Of a stretch of 64,000 nucleotides of DNA, positions 1 through 8,230 are shown one piece after another; the first letter of the stretch is position 1; each line of letters starts with the position of its first letter. The notes below the pieces were generated by a model, which saw only the letters and a list, made by a program, of their open reading frames with translations, was not told the origin of the DNA and searched no databases. This DNA is from SH-MAG3 sp036374995. Lineage in GTDB: Bacteria > Gemmatimonadota > Gemmatimonadetes > Longimicrobiales > RSA9. Position numbers and translations under genes: made by a program. The stretch is taken from NCBI GenBank assembly GCA_036374995.1, contig DASUSS010000135.1, positions 10,703 to 74,702 of the forward strand, given 5' to 3'.

Positions 1-1938
1 GCGCGCGACCACGATTTCGCGTTCATGAGGAACGGTGGGCTGCTCGGCACCGCTTCGCGCATGCTCTATCCGAAGCTGGCGCGTTTCGACGGCACGTACG
101 AGTCGCTGCGTACGCTCACGTTCATGACGTACGACATGGATCGGCGGCTGCTGGTGGAGCTGCCGCGCGAGCGTTGGGACAGCGTGGTGGTCGCGCTGCA
201 GACACGGCTGAGCGATGACGTGCTGCGCCTGGCAACTGCGCGGCTGCCCGCCTCGTGGCAGCCGCTCGCGGCGGAGCGGATCTTCGCGGGACTGCAGGCG
301 CGCCGCAATGCGCTGCACACGGTGGCGGCGGACTTCTTCGACATGATCTCTCGCGAGGCGGACATCCATGCGACGGCAGAGGCTGAGCGTGCCGAGGTGG
401 AACGCCTCTCCGATGGCAGCGTGGAGGTGCGGCTGTATGCCGCAGATGCTGCGGTCGTCGCGGCCGCAGGTCTGCCGGCGCCGCCCGCCTCGGATGGGAC
501 GGCCGGACGCGCCGGGGGCAGGCCGTACTTCCAGCGGCGCTTCCTGCCCCGGGAGACGCAGGAGATACGTCTCCACATGCTGGGTGGCGATGACGTCGTG
601 CGCGTGAGTGGCCGTGCGCCGGGCAGCATTCGCGTGCGCGTGATCGGTGGGGCGGGCGATGACGTGCTCGTGGATTCCTCCGTGGTCGCGCAGGGCGGAG
701 CACGCACCGTGTTCTACACCGCGAGAGGGGACGACGAAGTCGTGCGCGGCCCGAACACGCGCGTCGACGATCGCGACTTCACGGAGTGGCTCCCGGGCCG
801 GCCGCACGACATCCGGGAGCTCGCATCGCCCGACGAGGCACGTGCCGAGGGGGAGGATTCCGGGGAGGACGAACCCGATGACGTCACGCTGGATGAGAAC
901 GTCGCGGAGCGGCTGAGCGGTGCCGCGTACCACGACTGGGGGCGCGAATCGGGGTTCGGTCCCTACGCGGATTTCCGGAGCGGTACCGGTCTCATCATCG
1001 GCGGTGGTCCGAGCTACACGCGCTACGGATTCCGTCGCGAGCCGTACAGGTTCCACGCCGCTGCCAATGTGCTCTATGCGGTCGCGACCGGCGGGTTCGG
1101 CGTGGAGCTGTTCGGTGACTATCACCCGGAGAATACGCGGCTGGGGTTCTCGCTCGACGCGAGCGCGACGCAGTTCGAGACGTTCAGGTTCTTCGGCTAC
1201 GGCAACGACACGGACGCGCCCGCTGGGGTCTCACCCCGGGTCGAGCGGGATCAGCTCACCGTGCGGCCCGCACTCTACTGGCAGGACGATGGAGTGTACA
1301 TCGGTGCGGGTCCGATCTTCCGCTACGGCGATCCCCGCTATGACGACGGGAGTCCGATCGCATTGCTCCGGCCGGAGGGCGCGGACGCATTCGCGCAGGC
1401 GGGCGGAGCAGTCGACTTCCGTATTACGCGCGGCATCACGAGCGGGAAGGACGCGCGTGGCTTCGCGTTCGATGCGGGCGCGGTCGCGTATCCTGCGCTG
1501 CTCGATGTGAGCGAGCCGTTCGGCGGCACGCGCGCCGTCGCCCGCGCGTGGATTCCGCTGGGCCGGCCATTCGTTGCGTTGCGCGCCGGCGGCGATATGG
1601 CGTGGGGTGAGTTCCCGGTGCACGAGGCCGCATTCCTCGGCGGGCGTAACTCACTGCGCGGATTCGAGACCGACCGCTTCGCCGGCGATGCGGCCGTATA
1701 CGGCTCCACGGAGCTGCACGTGCCGGTCACGACCGTCACACTGCTCGTGCGTGGCGACCTGGGCGTGTTCGGCCTCGCCGACGCGGGCCGTGTCTATGTC
1801 GACGGCGACTCGCCCGGCGGCTGGCACACGAGCTATGGCGGCGGCGTCTGGTTCTCGTCGCTCGGCCGCACGCTCAGCGTGACGTACGCGACGGGCGAGA
1901 TCGGCCGGCTGTACCTGCGACTCGGAATGCCGCTCTGA
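1..1938 (+). CDS. Outer-membrane Omp85-like barrel protein, 5' partial
   Basis: The frame is open from the first base, so the gene begins upstream and its N-terminus is missing; the ATG at 25 is internal. About 645 residues are visible. The last half (from about base 930) shows alternating aromatic and glycine strands of an outer-membrane beta-barrel. It includes a GGRNSLRGF segment near base 1645, typical of Omp85/surface-antigen barrels. Around bases 585-690 there are glycine-aspartate turns (GGDDVV, GGAGDDVLVD) that resemble calcium-binding RTX turns. The stop codon overlaps the start of the polyphosphate kinase gene by one base, so the two are probably cotranscribed. The cargo or enzymatic role of the N-terminal part is unknown. 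It could be the C-terminal part of a larger enzyme-barrel fusion. Confidence 0.6.
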   Translation, partial: ARDHDFAFMRNGGLLGTASRMLYPKLARFDGTYESLRTLTFMTYDMDRRLLVELPRERWDSVVVALQTRLSDDVLRLATARLPASWQPLAAERIFAGLQARRNALHTVAADFFDMISREADIHATAEAERAEVERLSDGSVEVRLYAADAAVVAAAGLPAPPASDGTAGRAGGRPYFQRRFLPRETQEIRLHMLGGDDVVRVSGRAPGSIRVRVIGGAGDDVLVDSSVVAQGGARTVFYTARGDDEVVRGPNTRVDDRDFTEWLPGRPHDIRELASPDEARAEGEDSGEDEPDDVTLDENVAERLSGAAYHDWGRESGFGPYADFRSGTGLIIGGGPSYTRYGFRREPYRFHAAANVLYAVATGGFGVELFGDYHPENTRLGFSLDASATQFETFRFFGYGNDTDAPAGVSPRVERDQLTVRPALYWQDDGVYIGAGPIFRYGDPRYDDGSPIALLRPEGADAFAQAGGAVDFRITRGITSGKDARGFAFDAGAVAYPALLDVSEPFGGTRAVARAWIPLGRPFVALRAGGDMAWGEFPVHEAAFLGGRNSLRGFETDRFAGDAAVYGSTELHVPVTTVTLLVRGDLGVFGLADAGRVYVDGDSPGGWHTSYGGGVWFSSLGRTLSVTYATGEIGRLYLRLGMPL

Positions 1939-4900
1939 TGCCCCAGCAGCGCGAGCGCGTCCTGCGCTTCGACGTGCCGGGCCACGAGACGCTCGCTCGC
2001 ATCGCGAGCGAGCCTCTGCCGTTCGGGCTGCGGGAGCTGTCATCCGACCTCGACTTCTTCCGTGTCGTCTATTTCGACACGAACACCGGCGACCTGCACC
2101 GCCGCGGCGCCGCCGTCCGCCTCTCGATCCGGCCCGACGAGACGCAGACGCTTTCGGTGGACGTCGGCATCGTGGATGACACCACGTCGGTGACCCGCCG
2201 GCACGCCGAGGCGCAGGTGCCGGCGCTCCCGCCCGCCGAGCTGTTCGCCGGCTCTTCCGAGCCGGCGCAGATGATCCGCGCCCTGGTCGACCCCAGCCAT
2301 CTCCGGTCGACGATCGAGATCGAGACGATCCGCCGCCTGCGACGCGCCGTGCTGCCCGGAGCGGAATCGGATACGATCGATTTCGCGTTCGACGCCGTCA
2401 CGGTCCGCAGGGGCGAGCTGAGCGGTGAGCTGGACGAGCTCGAGATCACGATTCGCGGCGAGGCGCCGACGATCCGCGAGGGCTTCGTCGAAGCGGTGGA
2501 GAGTGCGTATGGAATCCGCCTGGTGCTCGCCGACACCGTCGCGCGCGCACGCGCATTGCTCGACCACATGATGCTCGAGCGGCTGGAGCAGGACGTGCGC
2601 GCGGCGCGGGAGGTAGCGGTGGTCGCGTATTCGGACGGCCGCATCGCGCTGTGCCATGACCGCGACGTCCTGTGCGTGCCGACGGGACACGGCTCCGGCC
2701 AGGATGCATGCCGCCGCGTGCTCCGCAACGTGTTCGGCCGCTCGCACGGCCGTATCCGACTCCTCGGTACGGCACCGGGAACGCACACGCAGCCCGCACT
2801 CGAGGTGTGGCTGGCGGAAGACGTCAGCCGCGAGGAGTCGCGCTGCACCTGGCTGCCCGTCGACATGGTGCTCGAGCACGTCGGCGCGCCGCAACTGCGC
2901 AATGCGCGCACGCTGGCCGCGCTGCATGCGGTCGCCCGCTCCGAGCTCCCCGTGCGATCGGGCCCGATGTCCATGAACGGAACGGGACCCGCGGAGAGTG
3001 CCGCGTTCCCGATCTTCGAGCGTGCTGTGTCCGCCGCACGAATGCCGGCACTGCTCGAGACGATACGTGCGCGCGATGTCCCGCCCGAGCTGCTGCTGAA
3101 CCCCGAGCTCAGCAGGCTCTCGTTCGATGAACGCATCCTCGTCATTGCGGAAGAGGGCCGGACACCGCTGCTCGAGCGCCTCCGCTTCCTGTCGATGTTC
3201 GGCACGCGGCTCGACGACTTCTTCATGACCCGCATCGCCGAGTTCAAGAAGCAGGTCGCGACAGGTGATACGGACCTGAGTCTGGATGGGCTGACGCCCG
3301 CGGCACAGCTCGACCTCACGCGCATTCGCACACGCCGCATGTTCACCCGTGCGTACGCGCTCCTCAAGGACGCACTGCTGCCCGACCTGGAGACGAACGG
3401 CATCCGCCTCCGCCGCTGGAACGAGCTCTCCGATGAGGATCGAGACTTCCTGAGACGCACGTATGAGCCCCAGGCCGAGGCCGTACTCACGCCCGTGATC
3501 GCGGATCCGACGCACCCGTTCCCGCACATGCGCAACCTGCGTCCGGCGATCGCGGCAATCGTGCGCCTGCCGGAGAGCAGCGATGCGCATTTCGTCGCCA
3601 TCGAGCTGCCCAGCGGACTGCCGCGCTTCGTGCCGCTCACGACCACCCGCGAGTTCATTCCGATAGAGGAGCTCATCCTCGCGTGGCTGCCCACGCTGTA
3701 TCCCGGCCTGCACGTCGTGCAGGCGAACACGTTCCGTGTCACGCGGAGCGCGGTCGTCGAGTATGATGAAGAGCCGGCGGGCGGCGTGCTCCCCGCCGTC
3801 GAGGAGCAGGTATCGCGACGGCCGTTCGGAGAGGTGGTGCGGCTCGAGGTGGAGAGCACCATGCCGACCGCATTGCGCGAGCGGCTGCTGCGCGAGCTCC
3901 AGTTCGAGATGCCGGAGGTGATGACCGGCCTCTCGACCGAGGACGTCTACCCCGTCGAGGGTCTCGTGGACCTCGCGGCGCTGCGCGAGCTCGCAGCGCT
4001 GGACACGCCCGAGCTCCGCTTCCAGCCGATCGAGCAGTCGACTCCGCTCGACCCCGACCGACCCGTCTTCGACCAGCTCCGCGATGGCGATGTGATGGTG
4101 CGGTTTCCGTTCGACTCCTTCGGCGAGACCGTCGAGCGCTTCCTCGATGAAGCGGCCGACGACCCCGATGTCGTCGCCATCAAGATCACGCTCTACCGCA
4201 CCGACGCGAAATCACGTCTGGTGCAGGCGCTCGGCCGAGCGAGGAGTGTCGGCAAGGATGCCTTCGCGCTCGTCGAGCTGAAGGCGAGCTTCGATGAGCG
4301 CCGCAACATCGAGTGGGCCCGCTCGCTCCAGACGGCCGGCATCCACGTGGTGTTCAGTCCTGCGAGCATCAAGGTGCACGCGAAGATCGCACTCGTCGTG
4401 CGACGCGAGGACGAGGGAGTGCGGCGCTACGTCTACATCGGCACCGGCAACCTCAACGCTGCGACTGCGCGCGGGTATACCGATGTCGGCATACTGACCG
4501 CCGATCCCGACCTCGCCGAAGAGGTGAGCGACGTCTTCAACCTTCTCACCGGCTACAGCGGCGCCAGCGACTTCCAGCACCTGCTGGTGTCGCCCTTCAC
4601 CATGCGCGATCGGTTCATCGCGCTGATCGACCGGGAGATCGAGCACGCGCGTGCCGGCCGTGGCGGCCGCATTCGCATCCAGATGAACGGACTCGCGGAT
4701 CGCAGAATGATCGCTGCACTGTACGGCGCGGCGCACGAAGGCGTGAAGATCGAGATGATGGTACGCGAGATCTGCTGCCTCCGACCGGGAGTCGAAGGCG
4801 TTTCCGAGAACATCAGGGTCGTGAGCCGGCTCGGCCGGTTCCTGCAGCACTCCCGCATCTACTGCTTCCACAACGCCGGCGAGCCCGAGTACTTCATCGG

Positions 4901-5084
4901 GTCCGCGGACTGGCGACCCCGCAACCTGTCGAAGCGCGTCGAAGTCATCACTCCGGTCCGCGCGCCGGAGCACATGGAGTCGCTCGACCGGATGCTGGAC
5001 GAGATACTGAACGACCCGGAATCCTGGGAGCTGCACCCCGATGGATCGTACCGCCGCGCCGACGAGGTCATCGCCGTAGCCTGA
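1938..5084 (+). CDS. ppk1: Polyphosphate kinase 1 with N-terminal CYTH domain
   Basis: This 1048-residue protein is far longer than usual PPK1 (about 690). Residues about 382-1040 are PPK1: the N-terminal helical part (LLLNPELSRLSFDERIL, then LDDFFMTRIAEF), the phospholipase-D-like core (VAIKITLYRTDAKSR) and the two catalytic histidines, H814 in SIKVHAKIAL and H978 in RIYCFHN. PPK1 reversibly moves the gamma-phosphate of ATP onto polyphosphate. Residues about 5-215 look like a CYTH (triphosphate tunnel) domain, with many charged strand residues (VYFDTNTGDLHRRGAAVRL, ELDELEITIRG). Residues about 220-370 form a linker that I cannot assign, faintly Nudix-like. CYTH domains bind polyphosphate or triphosphate, so a substrate-holding or trimming role is a reasonable inference. 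The start overlaps the stop of the upstream gene. Confidence 0.9.
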   Translation: MPQQRERVLRFDVPGHETLARIASEPLPFGLRELSSDLDFFRVVYFDTNTGDLHRRGAAVRLSIRPDETQTLSVDVGIVDDTTSVTRRHAEAQVPALPPAELFAGSSEPAQMIRALVDPSHLRSTIEIETIRRLRRAVLPGAESDTIDFAFDAVTVRRGELSGELDELEITIRGEAPTIREGFVEAVESAYGIRLVLADTVARARALLDHMMLERLEQDVRAAREVAVVAYSDGRIALCHDRDVLCVPTGHGSGQDACRRVLRNVFGRSHGRIRLLGTAPGTHTQPALEVWLAEDVSREESRCTWLPVDMVLEHVGAPQLRNARTLAALHAVARSELPVRSGPMSMNGTGPAESAAFPIFERAVSAARMPALLETIRARDVPPELLLNPELSRLSFDERILVIAEEGRTPLLERLRFLSMFGTRLDDFFMTRIAEFKKQVATGDTDLSLDGLTPAAQLDLTRIRTRRMFTRAYALLKDALLPDLETNGIRLRRWNELSDEDRDFLRRTYEPQAEAVLTPVIADPTHPFPHMRNLRPAIAAIVRLPESSDAHFVAIELPSGLPRFVPLTTTREFIPIEELILAWLPTLYPGLHVVQANTFRVTRSAVVEYDEEPAGGVLPAVEEQVSRRPFGEVVRLEVESTMPTALRERLLRELQFEMPEVMTGLSTEDVYPVEGLVDLAALRELAALDTPELRFQPIEQSTPLDPDRPVFDQLRDGDVMVRFPFDSFGETVERFLDEAADDPDVVAIKITLYRTDAKSRLVQALGRARSVGKDAFALVELKASFDERRNIEWARSLQTAGIHVVFSPASIKVHAKIALVVRREDEGVRRYVYIGTGNLNAATARGYTDVGILTADPDLAEEVSDVFNLLTGYSGASDFQHLLVSPFTMRDRFIALIDREIEHARAGRGGRIRIQMNGLADRRMIAALYGAAHEGVKIEMMVREICCLRPGVEGVSENIRVVSRLGRFLQHSRIYCFHNAGEPEYFIGSADWRPRNLSKRVEVITPVRAPEHMESLDRMLDEILNDPESWELHPDGSYRRADEVIAVA

Positions 5085-5143
5085 CCGGACCGCGAGCGGC
5101 GGGTGGCGCGCCGGGCGCACCCACCCGAAGCGCACTGCCGGTT

Positions 5144-5185
5144 GCGGCGGGCCGACGTTCCCATCAGCCCGCCGCTTCTCTCTGC
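5144..5185 (+). terminator. Rho-independent terminator between convergent genes
   Basis: A nine-base-pair stem GCGGCGGGC (5144-5152) / GCCCGCCGC (5167-5175) with a 14-base loop is followed by the pyrimidine-rich TTCTCTCTGC. It lies 60 bases after the polyphosphate kinase stop and before the end of the convergent MerR regulator. It could serve both transcripts, but only the plus direction has a T-rich tail. Confidence 0.5.
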
Positions 5186-5243
5186 GTTGCCGCCCGGCCA
5201 GGCGTGTCCGCTGAGTTACGCACGGGCGGTCACGTGCCGAGCT

Positions 5244-6020
5244 CTACTGCGGCACGCCACCGGTGCCCGCGTTCAGCCGGATCGCTGCCGCGACGTATGC
5301 GGTGAGTCCCTCCCGGCGCTTCTCGAAGTATTCGGAGAAGCGTGGATCGGCGACGTACATCTCCGCGAGGGACGCGTGCGTTGCGGCGTCGCACGGGTAG
5401 AACCAGCGGCTAATGTGCTGCCGATGCTCCTCCGCCAGAGCGATCGCTTCGGGATCATCCGGATCCCGGCCCGCCGCGAGCAGCTCCGCGAATCGCGCCA
5501 TCACGCCGTCGTCCTCCGCCCGTATGCGTGCCCAGTCCTCGCGCGTGTACTGCTTCGTGCGGCGCTGCGACTCCCGCCACGCTTCCGTCTCGCCCCAGCG
5601 CTGCTCCGCTTCCTCGGCGTACTGCGCGTGATCGAACTCGTCGAAGCCGTCGAAAACCCGCGTCCCGTCCATGATCGTTCCTTTCTCCAACGCATCGAGC
5701 GTCGCATCGACCGCGCGCACCAGCCCCTGCGTCCTGCGGACGCGCGACTCCAGCTCGCCGCGATGCCCCCGCAGCGTCGCCGCGCGCTCCGCCGTCGGCG
5801 CCCCCAGCAGGCGCCCGATCGCGTCCAGCGTCAGGCCGAGCTCCCGGAACAGCAGGATCTCGCGCAGCCGCAGCAGATCGGACCCGCTGTACAGGCGATA
5901 CCCCGCTGCGGTCCGCCGCGCCGGCACGAGCAGCCCGATGTCGTGGTAGTGGTGCAGCGCCCGCACGCTCACATGTGCGAGCCGCGCGACCTCGCTCACC
6001 GTGTAGTGGTGCTCCGTCAT
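5244..6020 (-). CDS. MerR family regulator with TipAS domain
   Basis: This is a 258-residue transcription factor. Residues 1-75 are the MerR winged helix-turn-helix, with the typical start YTVSEVARLAHVSVRALHHY and the GLTLDAIGRLL helix that leads into the dimerisation coiled coil. The C-terminal half (about 125-250) matches the TipAS antibiotic-binding fold: HAQYAEEAEQRWGETEAW, then a WFYPCDAATHASLAEMYV helix. Members sense bulky drugs such as thiopeptides and activate efflux genes through a stretched promoter. It ends convergently with the polyphosphate kinase. The next gene upstream, on the same strand, is a TetR regulator with a 32-base gap, so the two regulators may share a transcript. 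No efflux pump lies beside it. Confidence 0.88.
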   Translation of the reverse strand: MTEHHYTVSEVARLAHVSVRALHHYHDIGLLVPARRTAAGYRLYSGSDLLRLREILLFRELGLTLDAIGRLLGAPTAERAATLRGHRGELESRVRRTQGLVRAVDATLDALEKGTIMDGTRVFDGFDEFDHAQYAEEAEQRWGETEAWRESQRRTKQYTREDWARIRAEDDGVMARFAELLAAGRDPDDPEAIALAEEHRQHISRWFYPCDAATHASLAEMYVADPRFSEYFEKRREGLTAYVAAAIRLNAGTGGVPQ

Positions 6021-6052
6021 GGATCACACTGGTGCCTCACGTTGCGTGAGGG

Positions 6053-6652
6053 TCAAGGGTCCTGCTGCGACCCGCCGTACGGCCGGAGCAGCGCCTCCAG
6101 ATCGTGCCGCAGTGCTTCCGGCGATGTACCCTCCTGATGTATGCCCCACACCAGCAGAGATCCCGTCAGCGTCACCTCCACCGCCCGGGCCAGCGCTGCC
6201 GTGTCCGGCGCGCCCATGAGCTCCCCCGCGGCGAACGCCTCGTCCAGCAGACTGCGAATCGATTCCCGCGTGTCCCTCGACTGCCTCCGCAGACGACTGT
6301 GCATGGCGGGATCACTCAGGTCGATCTGGAGATACGCGAGATGGTGCGCCAGCCCGGACGCCGACTCGCCCAGCTGCGCTACACAACCCGCATACGCGTA
6401 CAGCGTCGCCAGCGGGCTCACCGCCCGCGCCCGCAGATCCGCGAACAGCGACGGAGCGCTCTCCGCCCACCGCTCCATCAGCGCCACCTGGAGATCCCGC
6501 TTCGAGCCGAACCGCTGCACCAGCGCACTCGCCGTAATGCCCACCTCGCGTGCCACATCCGCAAGCGTCCACTGAAGGGGCCCCAGCCGGGTCATCAGAT
6601 CGTGCACCGCCACGAACACCTCGTCGTCCGTCACTTTCCTCGGCCGTGCCAT
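6053..6652 (-). CDS. TetR family transcriptional regulator
   Basis: This 199-residue protein has the TetR N-terminal DNA-binding domain at residues 1-55 (WTLADVAREVGITASALVQRF is the helix-turn-helix). The helical ligand-binding domain is divergent, as expected for the family. It is divergent from the reductase gene starting at 6732; the 79-base gap holds two overlapping inverted repeats that are good candidates for its operator. The probable job is repression of itself and of the reductase. The ligand cannot be inferred. An alternative is that it regulates the MerR gene just downstream. Confidence 0.88.
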   Translation of the reverse strand: MARPRKVTDDEVFVAVHDLMTRLGPLQWTLADVAREVGITASALVQRFGSKRDLQVALMERWAESAPSLFADLRARAVSPLATLYAYAGCVAQLGESASGLAHHLAYLQIDLSDPAMHSRLRRQSRDTRESIRSLLDEAFAAGELMGAPDTAALARAVEVTLTGSLLVWGIHQEGTSPEALRHDLEALLRPYGGSQQDP

Positions 6653-6675
6653 AGCTCTTGACAGTTTCTAAGCCA

Positions 6676-6712
6676 CGTTTACCTTGAATCTAAACGACAT
6701 TAAGTTATGTCG
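6676..6712. promoter_or_regulatory. Overlapping inverted repeats in a divergent promoter
   Basis: Two inverted repeats overlap by two bases in an A+T-rich island: CGTTTA (6676-6681) / TAAACG (6691-6696) with a nine-base spacer, and CGACAT (6695-6700) / ATGTCG (6707-6712) with a six-base spacer. For the plus-strand gene a weak promoter TTTACC (6678-6683), 17 bases, TAAGTT (6701-6706) lies inside them, so a bound dimer would block transcription. A consensus-like TTGACA also occurs at 6658-6663 but has no matching -10. The site is the likely TetR operator. Confidence 0.45.
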
Positions 6713-6731
6713 GGGTGAGAGGAGGCGCAAG

Positions 6732-7244
6732 ATGCGGCGGGTGCGATACCAGGTGGCGTGCAGTCTGGACGGGTACATCGCGGGGCCGAACGGCGAGATC
6801 GACTGGATCACGGGAGCGGAGGATGTCGATTTCGGGGGGTTGTTCGCGCAGTTCGACACGCTGCTGATGGGGCGGCGGACGTATGAGCAGGTGGCGGGTG
6901 GCACGGGCGGTTTCGGGAAGATGCGGATCGTGGTGGTGTCGCGGACGCTGCGGGCGGAGGATCATCGGGGAGTGGAGGTCGTGTCGCGCGATGTGGCGGC
7001 GCGGGTGGCGGAGCTGAAGGAGGGGGAGGGCAGGGACATCTGGCTGTTCGGCGGGGGCGGTCTGTTCCGGACGCTGCTCGCGGCCGGGCAGGTGGATACG
7101 ATCGAGCCGGCAATCGTGCCGGTGGTCCTGGGCGGTGGGGTGCCGATGTATCCGTCTCCGTTCGCGCGAGCGCGACTCCGGCTGACCGGTCATCGGGTGT
7201 CCGAGAAGGGCGGGCTGGTGCTGCTGGAGTACACGGTTCTGTGA
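6732..7244 (+). CDS. Dihydrofolate reductase family protein (RibD C-terminal fold)
   Basis: This is a 170-residue reductase of the DHFR/RibD-C superfamily, which binds NADPH. The start MRRVRYQVACSLDGYIAG with the following EIDWI, then LLMGRRTYE and the phosphate-binding stretch DIWLFGGGGLFRTLL are the family hallmarks. Members of this YyaP/YwjB-like group rarely have a known substrate, so true dihydrofolate reduction should not be assumed. I placed the start at 6732 because a strong Shine-Dalgarno GAGAGGAGG lies 8 bases upstream and the alignment begins there; an in-frame ATG at 6684 lies inside the operator region. It is probably controlled by the divergent TetR regulator. Confidence 0.85.
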   Translation: MRRVRYQVACSLDGYIAGPNGEIDWITGAEDVDFGGLFAQFDTLLMGRRTYEQVAGGTGGFGKMRIVVVSRTLRAEDHRGVEVVSRDVAARVAELKEGEGRDIWLFGGGGLFRTLLAAGQVDTIEPAIVPVVLGGGVPMYPSPFARARLRLTGHRVSEKGGLVLLEYTVL

Positions 7245-7253
7245 ATGAATAGA

Positions 7254-7313
7254 CCGTGTGCGGTCCGGGAGTGAGAAACCGTGCGGGTCCGGGAACCCGG
7301 TATGCGGTCCCGA
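7254..7313. repeat. Triplicated 16-17 bp direct repeat between convergent genes
   Basis: Three related units lie in a row after the reductase stop: 7254-7270 (CCGTGTGCGGTCCGGGA), 7279-7294 (CCGTGCGGGTCCGGGA) and 7297-7313 (CCGGTATGCGGTCCCGA). A short hairpin CCGGG-AA-CCCGG (7289-7300) forms between the second and third units. There is no T-tract, so it is a weak terminator candidate at best. Confidence 0.45.
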
Positions 7314-7353
7314 TCCCCATCCGAACACGCTCCCGTGCTCGTTCGTCGGCCTG

Positions 7354-8079
7354 CTATCGGAGCAGGTCGCCGATACGGCTCCAGCGGACGCGGCCGAGGA
7401 GCGGCAGTCCGCCGCTGGGCTGGTTGTCGTAGGAGAAGTAGAGCGCGACGGCGCGCCCCTTGACCTGCTGGGGCCTGATGAAGCCCCAATAGCGGGAGTC
7501 GAGGCTCTCGTCGCGGTTGTCGCCGAGGACGAAGTATCGGTCGGCGGGCACGACGATGGGTCCCCAGTTGTCGCGGGTCGGCTGATAGGATCGGGTGCGC
7601 GCGTCATCGACGAGGAAACGTCTCTGCCATTCCATGGCGGGATGGCCGCCATCGCCGGCGGGATAGGTGTGGCGCGTATAGGGTTCCTCCTGGGCGACGC
7701 CGTTCAGGAAGAGGAGGCCATCGCGCATCTCGAGCGTATCGCCGGGCATGCCGATGAGCCGTTTCACCAGATCGATCGGCTCGTGGTGGCCGCGGAACAC
7801 GATGATGTCGCCGCGATCGGGCACGTCGTAGCCGGGCAGTCGTACGGCGGTGCCGGGCAGAGTGGCGCCGTAGGCGGCCTTGTTGAGCACGAGGAAGTCG
7901 CCGACGAGGAGCGTCCCCTCCATGGAGCCGGAGACGATCGTGAAGGTCTGAATGAGGAACGTGCGCACGACGATGAAGATCAGGAATCCGATGAGTCCGG
8001 ACTTGATCCACTCCCATGCGACATGTCCGGCGCCCTGCTGGGTCTTGTCGGGCGCGGCGGGCTTCCTGGCTTTCGGCAT
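7354..8079 (-). CDS. lepB: Signal peptidase I
   Basis: This 241-residue membrane-bound serine protease removes signal peptides from exported proteins. One N-terminal transmembrane helix (about residues 24-46) is followed by the catalytic serine box FTIVSGSMEGTLLVGDFL (nucleophile S52). The general base K106 sits in DLVKRLIGMPGDTL, and the conserved box YFVLGDNRDESLDSRYWGFI lies near the C-terminus. A single helix rather than two is common outside enterobacteria. It is divergent from hutU, with 151 bases between the two starts. The N-terminus is basic and cytosolic, as expected. Confidence 0.95.
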   Translation of the reverse strand: MPKARKPAAPDKTQQGAGHVAWEWIKSGLIGFLIFIVVRTFLIQTFTIVSGSMEGTLLVGDFLVLNKAAYGATLPGTAVRLPGYDVPDRGDIIVFRGHHEPIDLVKRLIGMPGDTLEMRDGLLFLNGVAQEEPYTRHTYPAGDGGHPAMEWQRRFLVDDARTRSYQPTRDNWGPIVVPADRYFVLGDNRDESLDSRYWGFIRPQQVKGRAVALYFSYDNQPSGGLPLLGRVRWSRIGDLLR

Positions 8080-8230
8080 TGGCTCTCGCGGAACTGGTTC
8101 ACTTCAGTAATGATACGCCTTTTGGTGCGTGCGGTTTCACGGGGCAACCTACTTGCGGGCGTGCATTGGACGCCAGCGGTGCGGCCGCCTACTTTGGCCG
8201 CGGGTCCCGGAGCTTGCGGAAGGAGTCGAG

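Noticed and set aside
2040..3713. Long minus-strand open frames opposite the polyphosphate kinase
   Set aside because: Antisense to a confirmed conserved protein, with no recognisable motifs.
6684..6731. Upstream ATG as the start of the DHFR-like gene
   Set aside because: It would begin inside the operator/promoter region and lacks a ribosome-binding site, whereas 6732 has a strong one.
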